A stretch of 20,045 bases of DNA from an uncultured Blautia sp. (GTDB lineage: Bacteria; Bacillota; Clostridia; Lachnospirales; Lachnospiraceae): positions 1-20,045 of the forward strand of contig URHS01000045.1 in the NCBI GenBank assembly GCA_900547685.1. Direction: 5' to 3'. The notes beneath the pieces are model-generated. The model did not search any database. It was given only the letters and a program-made list of their open reading frames with translations, and had not been told where the DNA came from. This document shows, in pieces, positions 1 to 7,970 of the stretch. The number at the start of each line of letters is the position of its first letter. The stretch's first letter is position 1. Both the position numbers and the translations under genes were made by a program.

Positions 1-50
1 AATCCTGCGGGACTTATACTCCCGTACCGGTTCGATTCCGGTCTGCGGCA
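1..50 (+). tRNA. tRNA-Leu, 3' part (5' part lies outside the window)
   Basis: The window opens just after the anticodon. Visible are the 3' strand of the anticodon stem (tcctg, 3-7), a long variable arm of class II type (cggga 8-12 pairing with tcccg 20-24), a T-arm (accgg 26-30, loop ttcgatt 31-37, ccggt 38-42), the 3' acceptor strand ctgcggc (43-49) and discriminator A at 50. The long variable arm, A discriminator and anticodon-stem sequence fit tRNA-Leu. The bases AA after the anticodon and the stem sequence suggest the UAA isoacceptor, but the anticodon itself is not in the window. No CCA is encoded (the next bases are tta), so the 3' end must be added after transcription. Confidence 0.88.
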
Positions 51-58
51 TTATTTAA

Positions 59-97
59 AAGAGAAACGTTGATTTAAACGTTTCTCTTATTTTTTAT
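59..97 (+). terminator. Intrinsic terminator after the tRNA gene
   Basis: A perfect 12-bp stem (aagagaaacgtt at 59-70, aacgtttctctt at 77-88) with a 6-nt loop is followed by a T-rich run (attttttat). It lies 8 bases after the tRNA end and ends tRNA transcription. Confidence 0.88.
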
Positions 98-164
98 CCT
101 TTCTCATCTTTCATATTATCAAATAACTTCTTAATAAATAATCCAGAATTTTAAAATGCAATTT

Positions 165-204
165 AAAAAGGAGTTGCTGCACTATTTTTCTCTACAACAA
201 CCCC
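165..204 (-). terminator. Intrinsic terminator of the GH13 gene
   Basis: On the minus strand, a 12-bp stem with a few G-T pairs (arms 193-204 and 170-181, loop of 11) is followed by five T (165-169). It starts 9 bases after the GH13 stop codon. It converges with the tRNA terminator, so the two units end back to back. Confidence 0.82.
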
Positions 205-213
205 TTTGCTTTT

Positions 214-2313
214 CTATTCTTCTAAAATCCCTCTTACAATAATTGCTCCATGTGACGGCACTTCTAAATGAAGAACTCCACCCTTACATTCATGTATTTT
301 CTTCACCAGACTATATCCAAAATCACCTGTTACCATCAACTGTTTAAACTTTTGTATCTTTGTTCTGGAAATTCCCAGTTCCCACACAGAAATTTCCATA
401 TTTTTTGTTTCGTTGCCATTATTAATAACAACCATTATTTTTTCTTTTTCTGTAAACCTTCCATAAACAAGCTGCTGATAATCATTTGCAATAAATTTGA
501 GAGAACCTTTCATCAAGGAAGGATTTTCTTTGTGAATTCTTATCATATCTTTGTGGAACTGAATAAGCTCTTTATCTTCTCTGCCCCAGGGATAAGTACG
601 TCTGTTATCAGGATCCGTAAAACCACAGACTCCTGCCTCATCGCCATAATAAATTGTAGGTGCTCCCGGCCATGTCATCTGCATAACTACAGCTTCCCGA
701 AAAACTGCTTTATTCACATTTCTCTCTGCTGCCTCACTGCCTAACTCCCTTACACGTCCTACTACATGATTGGTTCTTGTAAGGAAACGAGAATGGTCAT
801 GATTAGAAAGCTCATTCATAGCCGTGTATAATGACGGAGCATGAAAACTGGCTCCATGATAATTCATGGCCCCTATAAAGCTGTCGCTGTTCCCAAGCAT
901 ACCTTCCCGATATTCATCACTGTGCTTCTCCATACCTGTAAGAAACCATGTGATAGGCTCCATAAAAGCATCATAATTCATTACCGTATCCCACTGATCC
1001 CCCATAAGCCATGACCTTGCATCTCCATAGTGTTCTGCCAAGATTACAGCATTGGGATTTGCTGCTTTTACATTTCTTCTGAAATCACGCCAAAATTGAT
1101 GATTATACTCCTCACTGTGCCCCAAGTCTGCAGCAACATCCAGACGCCATCCATCTACATTATAAGGCGGTGACACCCACTTTCTGGCCACATGCATAAT
1201 ATATTCGTAAAGCTTGGGTGATTCCTCATAATTTAGCTTCGGAAGGGTATCATGTCCCCACCATCCATCATATTCATTACTCTGAGCACCATGAAAGCGG
1301 AAAAAACTTCGATATGGACTATCTGTTGCTACATAAGCGCCCTTCTCATATCCATTCTGGTTTTCGTATATCCGCTCTTTATCCAGCCACTTATTGAATG
1401 AACCACAATGGTTAAACACACCATCTAAAATAACGCGCATACCTCTTTTATGAATCTCTTCTACCAGTCTTGCGAAAAAAGCATTGCTGGCTTCCAGATT
1501 TTCCTTTGCAGTCACACGCTGAATATATTTAGATGCATGAGCATTTTCTTTGTCCCAATCCTGAAGAGGCTCCCCTCCGTCATTTACAATTTTTCCATAA
1601 TGAGGATCAATATAATCATAATCCTGAATGTCATATTTATGATTGGAAGGTGATACAAATATAGGGTTAAAATAGATAACATCAACTCCTAAATCCTGTA
1701 GGTAATCCAGCTTATCCATAACTCCCTGTAAGTCTCCGCCATAAAAATCTCTTACATCCATAGCTCTGGGCGGACAATTCCAGTCCTCTATCCTCTGCAC
1801 TTTTTCATCAATATAACAATACTCATTACTTACTACGTCATTTGAGGTATCTCCATTACAAAAACGATCCACAAAAATCTGGTACATAACTGCACCTTTT
1901 GCCCAGTCAGGAGTATGAAATCCCGGCACAATCCCAAAAGAATAGTGCTCATCAATCTCTTTTGTAATACCCATTTTGTTGTAATAACATTGAATTTTAC
2001 CTGAAATAATCTCAAAAAAATAGTGAATAGACTGGGCTGCTAATTTAATATCTGTCCCATAATAATCAAATCCATCTTTTCTTCCTAATAATTTCATTCT
2101 CTGGCGAAGTTTTCCCGCCACCAGATATACAAAATCCACATTATCACTTTTGGTTCGGATTCTAATATTCACCACATCTCCCGGTTCCGGTTCTGCCGGT
2201 GTTCTGTAGTTTTCTGTCTCATCACTAAATACTGCACGTTTATTAAAAGCAGGCCGCATATTGGTCACATATTCCTGAATTCTTCTTGTATTTGCCAAGT
2301 GTTCGTAATCCAT
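214..2313 (-). CDS. Cytoplasmic GH13 alpha-glucan hydrolase, neopullulanase/cyclomaltodextrinase type
   Basis: A 699-residue alpha-amylase-family enzyme, expected to cleave alpha-1,4 (possibly also alpha-1,6) bonds in maltodextrins, cyclodextrins or pullulan fragments. About 130 residues of beta-rich N-terminal region (CBM34-like in this group) precede the barrel, which begins near KGAVMYQIFVDRF (139-151). All GH13 signature blocks are present: DGVFNH (297-302), GWRLD with nucleophile D392, AEHYGD with acid/base E427, and SNHD with stabiliser D506. The block LPKLN (357-361) is the region V variant typical of neopullulanase-like enzymes. A beta C-terminal domain follows (from about 600). No signal peptide is visible, so it should act on imported oligosaccharides. 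The ATG has GAGAGG about 9 bases upstream. It is a single-gene unit with its own terminator, next to but separate from the ftsH operon. The precise GH13 subfamily and substrate are not decided by sequence reading. Confidence 0.92.
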   Translation of the reverse strand: MDYEHLANTRRIQEYVTNMRPAFNKRAVFSDETENYRTPAEPEPGDVVNIRIRTKSDNVDFVYLVAGKLRQRMKLLGRKDGFDYYGTDIKLAAQSIHYFFEIISGKIQCYYNKMGITKEIDEHYSFGIVPGFHTPDWAKGAVMYQIFVDRFCNGDTSNDVVSNEYCYIDEKVQRIEDWNCPPRAMDVRDFYGGDLQGVMDKLDYLQDLGVDVIYFNPIFVSPSNHKYDIQDYDYIDPHYGKIVNDGGEPLQDWDKENAHASKYIQRVTAKENLEASNAFFARLVEEIHKRGMRVILDGVFNHCGSFNKWLDKERIYENQNGYEKGAYVATDSPYRSFFRFHGAQSNEYDGWWGHDTLPKLNYEESPKLYEYIMHVARKWVSPPYNVDGWRLDVAADLGHSEEYNHQFWRDFRRNVKAANPNAVILAEHYGDARSWLMGDQWDTVMNYDAFMEPITWFLTGMEKHSDEYREGMLGNSDSFIGAMNYHGASFHAPSLYTAMNELSNHDHSRFLTRTNHVVGRVRELGSEAAERNVNKAVFREAVVMQMTWPGAPTIYYGDEAGVCGFTDPDNRRTYPWGREDKELIQFHKDMIRIHKENPSLMKGSLKFIANDYQQLVYGRFTEKEKIMVVINNGNETKNMEISVWELGISRTKIQKFKQLMVTGDFGYSLVKKIHECKGGVLHLEVPSHGAIIVRGILEE

Positions 2314-2372
2314 ACTGCCATCCTCTCTATTTATTATACCGGCTTATACTTGCCGAATTATTGTCTACTATT

Positions 2373-2401
2373 ATTTTATCTTACACTATAGATATATACA
2401 A
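2373..2401 (-). promoter_or_regulatory. Possible sigma-A promoter for the GH13 gene
   Basis: On the minus strand TTGTAT (2396-2401), a 17-base spacer and TAAAAT (2373-2378). The spacing is ideal but the -35 is only half matched. A perfect TATAAT also occurs nearer the gene (about 2335-2340), overlapping a small dyad CGGC/GCCG, but has no good -35 and would leave a very short leader. No binding site could be assigned to a known carbohydrate regulator. Confidence 0.35.
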
Positions 2402-2427
2402 CTGTTTTTTCTTCATTTTTGCATAGT

Positions 2428-2457
2428 AAAAACGCCAATCTTCCGATTGGCGTTTTT
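2428..2457 (-). terminator. Perfect bidirectional terminator at the end of the ftsH operon
   Basis: aaaaacgccaatc (2428-2440) and gattggcgttttt (2445-2457) form a perfect 13-bp inverted repeat around a 4-base loop, with A5/T5 flanks. It works as a terminator on either strand. Read on the minus strand it ends transcription coming from ftsH, 195 bases past the stop codon. Confidence 0.88.
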
Positions 2458-2651
2458 GGAGAAGGTATTTCTTCTTATGGGGTGTAGCAAAAACTATATA
2501 ATGTATTGGGGGGTTTTTACAGTTATTATAATATCATGTAACGCCAAAAAAGTGTGCACAATCTTCCATTTTTTTTGCATCCTTTTTTGAGTATTTTTAA
2601 CATGACTACTGCCTTTTCCCCCGAAAATTATTCAGTATTCTGCATAATTCC
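2458..2651. other. Intergenic stretch between ftsH stop and its terminator; no gene recognised
   Basis: This 194-base stretch is AT-rich and contains no supported gene. It contains two GT-rich runs on the plus strand (ggggtgtagcaaaaac and ggggggtttttac), an extended -10-like TGATATTAT on the minus strand without a matching -35, and the short palindrome tgtgcaca. It would form an unusually long 3' untranslated region for ftsH. A small RNA is possible but unproven. Confidence 0.4.
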
Positions 2652-4463
2652 CTATAAAAACAACGCTTCAAACTCGTTTTGGTTAATTTTTTCTTTCTCT
2701 ATCAAAAGCTCTGCACATTTATGAAGTATATCCTCATGTTCTGAAATAATCTCTTTCGCTTTTGCATAAGCCTCGTCTATAATGCGTTTTACCTCACTGT
2801 CAATAAGAGCTGCTGTCTGTTCTGCATAATTTCTTGTATGGGCCAAATCTCTGCCGATAAACACCTCATCATCATCACTTCCGTAATTAATCATGCCTAC
2901 TTTATCAGACATACCATACTGCGTTACCATCGCTCTTGCAGTCTGTGTTGCCTGTTTAATATCCTGAGACGCACCGGTTGTTACATCGCCAAAAATCATT
3001 TCCTCTGCAACTCTGCCTCCCAAAGAAACTACAATGTGCTCCAGCATTTTATTCTTGCTGTTAAACATTTCATCTTTTCCGGGAAGAGGCATGGTATAAC
3101 CTGCTGCCCCCATTCCTGTAGGAATAATAGAAATCGTATGCACCGGCTCCATTTCAGGCAGAACATGGAATAAAATCGCATGCCCTGCTTCATGATAAGC
3201 AGTAATTCGCTTCTCTTTATCAGAGATTACACGACTCTTCTTTTCTGCACCAATACCGGTTTTAATAAATGCCTGACGCACATCTTTTTGATTGATGAAA
3301 AATCTACCATCTTTTGCTGTAAGGATTGCAGCTTCATTCATTAAATTCTCTAAGTCTGCACCGGTATAACCTGCAGTTGTTCTTGCAATTTCCTCTAAGT
3401 CCACATCTTCACCTAAAGGTTTCTTAGCCGCATGAACTTTCAGAATTTCCTCTCTGCCCTTTACGTCCGGTCTTCCTACTCCTACTTTTCTATCAAAACG
3501 ACCGGGACGCAAAATAGCCGGATCTAAGATATCCACTCTATTTGTAGCGGACATTACAATAATTCCTTCATTGACACCAAATCCGTCCATTTCTACCAAA
3601 AGCTGATTCAAGGTCTGTTCTCTTTCGTCATGACCTCCACCCATTCCTGTTCCTCTTCGTCTTGCTACAGCATCGATTTCATCGATAAAAATAATACATG
3701 GTGCATTTTTCTTTGCTTCTTCAAATAAATCTCTTACTCGTGAAGCACCTACACCTACAAACATTTCAACAAAATCAGAACCGGAAATAGAAAAGAACGG
3801 AACGCCTGCTTCTCCGGCTACTGCCTTTGCCAAAAGAGTTTTACCTGTTCCCGGAGGTCCTACAAGAAGTACACCTTTGGGAATTCTGGCACCTACTTTT
3901 ACATATTTCTGTGGCTCTTTTAAGAAATCTACGATTTCCTCCAGTTCTTCCTTTTCCTCATGTAAACCTGCTACATCTTTAAAAGTTACTTTTTTATCTG
4001 CATCCGTAGACATTTTTGCTCTGCTTTTTCCAAAATTCATCATTTTAGCGTTGCTGCCGCCTGACATTTGGCGATTCATCATGCTGATTACCCAAAACAG
4101 CATAAATCCTGTCAAAAGCAAAGGAATAAATGTAGACATCCATGTATTATCTCTTGGCACTTGCCCTACTCTTACATTATGGACGCCCCCATCCATGAGA
4201 ATATTCTGTACTTCTTCTAAATTAAGGGCATAGAAATGTTCTTCCTTACCATCTCTTAAGCGTATTGTCACTTCACCAGTAGGAACTTCCTCATTAGGCT
4301 GAATAAAAGCCTCTGTAATCTGCTTATCCTTTACTGCCTGCTGAAACTCCTCCATTGTATAACTGGAATTCTGCGTTGTCTGGCGAATGATCATACTTCC
4401 CACACCCAGCACTAACAGCAAAAGCAACAGTGGTGTTATCCAGTTTCTCGCCTGCTTATTCAC
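2652..4463 (-). CDS. ftsH: ATP-dependent zinc metalloprotease FtsH
   Basis: FtsH is the membrane-anchored AAA+ protease that degrades misfolded membrane proteins and selected regulators, working as a hexamer. The 603 residues show a first membrane segment (about 10-26), an extracytoplasmic region, a second membrane segment (about 110-128), Walker A GPPGTGKT (202-209), Walker B IIFIDE (257-262), the arginine-bearing second region of homology ending RPGRFDR (319-325), zinc site HEAGH (424-428) and third ligand D501 in ASQDIKQAT. Length and order are normal for the family. The start is GTG at 4463, supported by AAAGGAG about 10 bases upstream. It is the last gene of the tilS-hpt-ftsH string, 21 bases after hpt, an order conserved in Bacillus and Clostridia. 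Confidence 0.98.
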   Translation of the reverse strand: MNKQARNWITPLLLLLLVLGVGSMIIRQTTQNSSYTMEEFQQAVKDKQITEAFIQPNEEVPTGEVTIRLRDGKEEHFYALNLEEVQNILMDGGVHNVRVGQVPRDNTWMSTFIPLLLTGFMLFWVISMMNRQMSGGSNAKMMNFGKSRAKMSTDADKKVTFKDVAGLHEEKEELEEIVDFLKEPQKYVKVGARIPKGVLLVGPPGTGKTLLAKAVAGEAGVPFFSISGSDFVEMFVGVGASRVRDLFEEAKKNAPCIIFIDEIDAVARRRGTGMGGGHDEREQTLNQLLVEMDGFGVNEGIIVMSATNRVDILDPAILRPGRFDRKVGVGRPDVKGREEILKVHAAKKPLGEDVDLEEIARTTAGYTGADLENLMNEAAILTAKDGRFFINQKDVRQAFIKTGIGAEKKSRVISDKEKRITAYHEAGHAILFHVLPEMEPVHTISIIPTGMGAAGYTMPLPGKDEMFNSKNKMLEHIVVSLGGRVAEEMIFGDVTTGASQDIKQATQTARAMVTQYGMSDKVGMINYGSDDDEVFIGRDLAHTRNYAEQTAALIDSEVKRIIDEAYAKAKEIISEHEDILHKCAELLIEKEKINQNEFEALFL

Positions 4464-4484
4464 GTTGTCGTTTCTCCTTTCCGG

Positions 4485-5009
4485 TTATGAAAGCTCAACC
4501 ACACCAATATATGGAAGATTTCTATATTTCTGTGCATAGTCCAGACCATATCCCACTACAAATTCATCCGGAATATTAAAGCATACATAATCTACATTTA
4601 CATCCTTTACTCTGCGTTCCGGTTTATCCAGCAAAGTACACAGACGAAGACTGTTTGGTTTTCTCTGTTTTAAAATTTCCAAAAGGTGGCTCAAAGTTCT
4701 TCCTGAATCGATAATGTCCTCTACAATTAAGACATCTTTTCCTTCTATATTTTCATCCAAATCTTTTACAATACGAACCACACCGCTTGAGCTTGTTTCG
4801 TCTCCATAACTTGAAACAGACATAAAATCCATAGTAACCGGAACAGTAATTCTCTTTGCAAGTTCGCAAGTGAAGAACACGCCACCCTTTAATACGCAGA
4901 TTAAATGTACTGTTTTTCCTTCATAATCTTTACTGATCTGCTCTCCGATTTCACGAATTTTTTTACCTACTTCTTCTTCGCTTAATAATACACGAATTTT
5001 TTCACTCAT
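4485..5009 (-). CDS. hpt: Hypoxanthine phosphoribosyltransferase
   Basis: Converts hypoxanthine (and usually guanine) plus PRPP to IMP/GMP in purine salvage in the cytoplasm. The 174-residue protein has the PRPP-binding loop VLIVEDIIDSGRT (93-105) and the purine-site region near LLDKPERR (126-133) and FVVGYGLDYAQKYRNLPYIG (150-169), typical of bacterial HPRT. Its ATG lies inside the last codons of tilS (8-base overlap, 5002-5009), with AAAGGAG about 9 bases upstream inside tilS, suggesting translational coupling. In B. subtilis the HprT-TilS pair also acts in activating ftsH expression. That is known for Bacillus and only inferred here from the same gene order. Confidence 0.97.
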   Translation of the reverse strand: MSEKIRVLLSEEEVGKKIREIGEQISKDYEGKTVHLICVLKGGVFFTCELAKRITVPVTMDFMSVSSYGDETSSSGVVRIVKDLDENIEGKDVLIVEDIIDSGRTLSHLLEILKQRKPNSLRLCTLLDKPERRVKDVNVDYVCFNIPDEFVVGYGLDYAQKYRNLPYIGVVELS

Positions 5010-6378
5010 TTTCCTCTACTCCTTTTACCTGTACTTTTAATACTTGTTTTGTCTGACTGGTAACTTTATAATTTTCACTGATACGATATCCCACAATCCA
5101 CAGGATATGAGAGCCATCTGCCAAAAGAGTCAGTTTATCTCTCTCTTGTCTTGGAATTTTACAGTCAATCAGATAGTCTTTTAATTTCTTTCGTCCGCCT
5201 TTTTGATTTACTACCAGATAATCTCCCTGTAGACGATGACGAATGCTGAGACTACTGTTTATTTTATCATAATCAAACCATTTCGTATATGTTTTTTCCG
5301 GAATTTGCTGTTTTTCATAAGGGAATACCTCCCATTCTAAAGTGTATATTCCATCTTCTTTTTCTTGTTTGCTGTAAATATGAACATCTCCATATACCTG
5401 ACTGGCTGTCAGACCCCACGCAAGAGATACCGAGGCTCCTGTCCTTCCTTTAAAAAGCCTTCTCACTGCCTCTATATGTGCTGCAGTAATATTCTTTTTC
5501 CCTTTCGATGCCTCTTCTAAAACACGCATAATCAAATATGACTGCATAATTTCTTTTTCTAAAAAACATTCCTTTTCAATACAGAACGTATCTCCTATCT
5601 TTTTCACATACTTTCCATAAAGTATATCCGTTTGTTCCTGAAGATATTCTTCTATCTTCCACATATTCTCTGCTGCTCTGCCAATACAGGTAACAGCTTG
5701 GGGATTAATTTCCTCCATTACCGGAATAATCTGATGGCGGATTTTATTTCTTGTATACTCCATTTCCTCATTCGTGCTGTCAGTTATCCATGTAATTCCC
5801 TGTGCTTTTAAATATTCCTCAATCTCTGCCCGTTTCACAAACAGTAACGGGCGGATATATTCTCCCTTCTCCCCTGACACCGGACGTATTCCTCCAAGTC
5901 CTGATGCTCCGCTTCCTCTCAGAAGATTATGCAGCACAGTTTCTGCATTGTCATTTTCATGATGAGCCAAAGCAATGATTTTCTTTCCCGGACTTTCAAT
6001 CTCTTCTATGGCTTTTTGAAAAGCCTCCCTTCGAAGTTCCCTTCCTGCCTCCTCTAAAGAAAGTTTCTTCTGTCTGGCAATTTCAGGTACATTATAATGA
6101 AAGACCGTAAAGGGAACCTCCAGCTTCTGACATATTTCTTTGGAAAATTCTTCATCACGCACCGCTTCTTCCCCTCTGATGTGATGATTAACATGTACTG
6201 CATAAAGCTGAAATCCCTGCAGTTTTTCATATTCTTTTAAAAGTTTTAGCAGACATACAGAGTCTGCTCCTCCTGAAACTCCTACAATTACATGACTGTT
6301 TTCTGGTATCATTTGATATTTTTCTATACAGGAAAACACTTTTTCTTCTGTTCTCATGACTGTCTTCAATTCCTCCAT
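5002..6378 (-). CDS. tilS: tRNA(Ile)-lysidine synthase TilS
   Basis: Ligates lysine to C34 of tRNA-Ile(CAU) using ATP, so that it reads AUA as isoleucine; essential in most bacteria. The 458-residue protein has the PP-loop ATP site SGGADS (35-40), the N-type ATPase core with HVNHHIRGEEA (63-73) and HHENDNAETVL (139-149), a central domain, and a C-terminal TilS_C domain (about 385-450). The start is uncertain. ATG 6378 overlaps the spoIIE stop by 13 bases and has only a weak ribosome site. The next ATG (6357, residue 8) has GGAGG but about 14 bases away. Either way tilS is tightly joined to spoIIE. Confidence 0.95.
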   Translation of the reverse strand: MEELKTVMRTEEKVFSCIEKYQMIPENSHVIVGVSGGADSVCLLKLLKEYEKLQGFQLYAVHVNHHIRGEEAVRDEEFSKEICQKLEVPFTVFHYNVPEIARQKKLSLEEAGRELRREAFQKAIEEIESPGKKIIALAHHENDNAETVLHNLLRGSGASGLGGIRPVSGEKGEYIRPLLFVKRAEIEEYLKAQGITWITDSTNEEMEYTRNKIRHQIIPVMEEINPQAVTCIGRAAENMWKIEEYLQEQTDILYGKYVKKIGDTFCIEKECFLEKEIMQSYLIMRVLEEASKGKKNITAAHIEAVRRLFKGRTGASVSLAWGLTASQVYGDVHIYSKQEKEDGIYTLEWEVFPYEKQQIPEKTYTKWFDYDKINSSLSIRHRLQGDYLVVNQKGGRKKLKDYLIDCKIPRQERDKLTLLADGSHILWIVGYRISENYKVTSQTKQVLKVQVKGVEENE

Positions 6379-7853
6379 AATCCCGCTGCCAAAACGGTCA
6401 TATCGTCCGTTGCACAGTAACCGCTGTATGTAAGTACTCTTTCTAAAATCCCCCGTCCCAACTCCTGTGCCGCATTGGCATTAGTCTGTAAAATAATCTC
6501 TTTCATAATTTCTTCCGCTTGTCCCTCCGGCAATGCATCCAGCACTCCGTCTGTGACCATAATCAGAAAATCCCCTTCATAAAGCTTTTTGGTAGAAGAC
6601 TCAAAATCTGCCTGCTGTACCAACCCTAAAGCAAGACTGGTAGATGAAATCGCCTCAACCCAATGGTCTCTCTTAATAAATGTAGTGGCTGCTCCGGCCT
6701 TTAAGAAATGACACATCCCTGAATATAAATCTACCATGGAGATATCCACTGTAGAAAATCGTCCGTTTTTCGTCTTTAGATTCAAGACAGAATTGACCAT
6801 TCTGGCTGCTGTTTCTCCTGAAAATCCAGCCTCAACAAGTTGTTCTAAAGTATCTACAATGCCCTCACTTTCCTGACACGCCTCAAGTCCGGAGCCCATG
6901 CCATCTGAAAGGCACATAAAAAACTGTCCGTTTTCCTCTGTGGTACAGGTGTAATTATCTCCTGAAATGGTCTCTTTATCCTTTGTTATTTTCACTGCTC
7001 CGTAAAGCATTTTAAAATTCACTTCTTCTGCAAACCCCAAAACAGAAAATTCTCTGTTGATTAATGTTTTTCCGGATTCCTTTGGTGTCATACGGGTTTG
7101 ACACATTTTTGAAAGAACTGCTGCCGCTTCCCCTGCCGGCACACAGCCTCCCCCCTTTGTCCGAAGTTCTGCATAATACCGAAGCTTTCCGTCAGGCTGT
7201 TCCAAAAACCATACATTCCGAACCTGTATATGACGTTTTTTCAGCCGTCTGGCAAACTCTTCACGGAACTGAAGATCCACCTCTACCATGTCGAATAAAT
7301 CCCGTGACAGCACTTTCATAAGCTCTGCCATCTCCCCTAGCTGCTCTGCTACTGCTACCCGATTTTCCAGAAGTTTATTATTCCATATCAAATTCTGTCG
7401 TTCTCTGTCCATCATCCTTTGTAATTCCTGCACCAGCTTTCCCTGACTTATGCAAACCCCTGTCAAATCAGCTTTTGCCTTTCTGAATTTTTCCTCGTCA
7501 TCTTCCTCCATGATGCGCAGAAGGCTGTAAATTCTCTGATAGGACTGAACGGAATTCTGTTTCCAGCACACCTGATTAAAATGACACCTTTTGCACAACC
7601 CTTCCTGTACTTCCTGTATCATCTCATCAATCTCTGTGCTGGAAAGATAATCCTTCCTGTAAGGCATGCCATAAAAACTGTTTGCCAGTTTCTGAAAGGA
7701 TTCTGCATAGCGCTGCATTTTTTCTTTTTGTGGGTGCTGTTCGTAAGCCAAAGTTGCCGCACTTTTTTTCATCTCTGAAAAAATAGTTTTTGCCATGTCA
7801 CGTAATATAAGCAGTACGCTGATTACGAGCATGGCAATTATCCATTCCTGCAT
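6366..7853 (-). CDS. spoIIE: Stage II sporulation protein E-like PP2C phosphatase, short form
   Basis: SpoIIE dephosphorylates the anti-anti-sigma factor SpoIIAA and so releases sigma-F in the forespore. The catalytic PP2C domain (about 280-490) is intact, with metal-site motifs SGDN (D299), SDGMGSG (316-322), VTDGVLDA (433-440) and TDDMT (482-486). Before it lie a cysteine cluster (C87, C90, C96) and helical linker regions also seen in full SpoIIE. The protein has 495 residues and only one clear membrane segment (about 4-18), whereas Bacillus SpoIIE has over 800 residues and about ten. The reading frame extends to a TTG at 7877, but ATG 7853 is chosen because AGGGAGG lies 7 bases before it. 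Gene order (between divIC and tilS) matches spoIIE elsewhere. Confidence 0.93.
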   Translation of the reverse strand: MQEWIIAMLVISVLLILRDMAKTIFSEMKKSAATLAYEQHPQKEKMQRYAESFQKLANSFYGMPYRKDYLSSTEIDEMIQEVQEGLCKRCHFNQVCWKQNSVQSYQRIYSLLRIMEEDDEEKFRKAKADLTGVCISQGKLVQELQRMMDRERQNLIWNNKLLENRVAVAEQLGEMAELMKVLSRDLFDMVEVDLQFREEFARRLKKRHIQVRNVWFLEQPDGKLRYYAELRTKGGGCVPAGEAAAVLSKMCQTRMTPKESGKTLINREFSVLGFAEEVNFKMLYGAVKITKDKETISGDNYTCTTEENGQFFMCLSDGMGSGLEACQESEGIVDTLEQLVEAGFSGETAARMVNSVLNLKTKNGRFSTVDISMVDLYSGMCHFLKAGAATTFIKRDHWVEAISSTSLALGLVQQADFESSTKKLYEGDFLIMVTDGVLDALPEGQAEEIMKEIILQTNANAAQELGRGILERVLTYSGYCATDDMTVLAAGLWRN

Positions 7854-7893
7854 CTTCTTCCCTCCCTGAATAAGCAACCGCTATCAAAAGAGT

Positions 7894-7927
7894 ATTATAG
7901 ATGCTTTTTTCTTTAAACTTTGTCAAA
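7894..7927 (-). promoter_or_regulatory. Spo0A-type spoIIE promoter: TTGACA, 21-bp spacer, TATAAT, with a 0A-box-like site
   Basis: On the minus strand a perfect -35 TTGACA (7921-7926) and a perfect -10 TATAAT (7894-7899) are separated by exactly 21 bases, too long for ordinary sigma-A use. The -35 overlaps TTTGTCAAA (plus strand 7919-7927), which fits the Spo0A-box pattern. In B. subtilis the Spo0A-dependent spoIIE and spoIIG promoters have the same over-long spacing (21-22 bp). Start of transcription is expected near 7887, giving a leader of about 35 bases. Confidence 0.75.
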
Positions 7928-7970
7928 AACAGTACCCTAAAACAAAAAACTTTCAGACAAAATTTGCAGT

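Noticed and set aside
268..744. 158-codon plus-strand open frame inside the GH13 gene
   Set aside because: Antisense to a well-supported enzyme gene; its product is rich in Cys, Phe, Ile and His, typical of a shadow frame. The same holds for all other plus-strand frames inside genes.
2468..2520. Resemblance of the gtagcaaaaac region to a preQ1-like riboswitch
   Set aside because: The needed stem and A-rich tail could not be built, and neither neighbouring gene fits queuosine metabolism.
2431..2568. Repeated words aacgccaa and caatcttcc in the terminator and again at 2541-2568
   Set aside because: Short matches with different spacing in AT-rich DNA; not enough to call a duplication.
7854..7877. 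Eight-residue extension of SpoIIE from a TTG
   Set aside because: The extension would translate the strong ribosome site AGGGAGG of the ATG at 7853.
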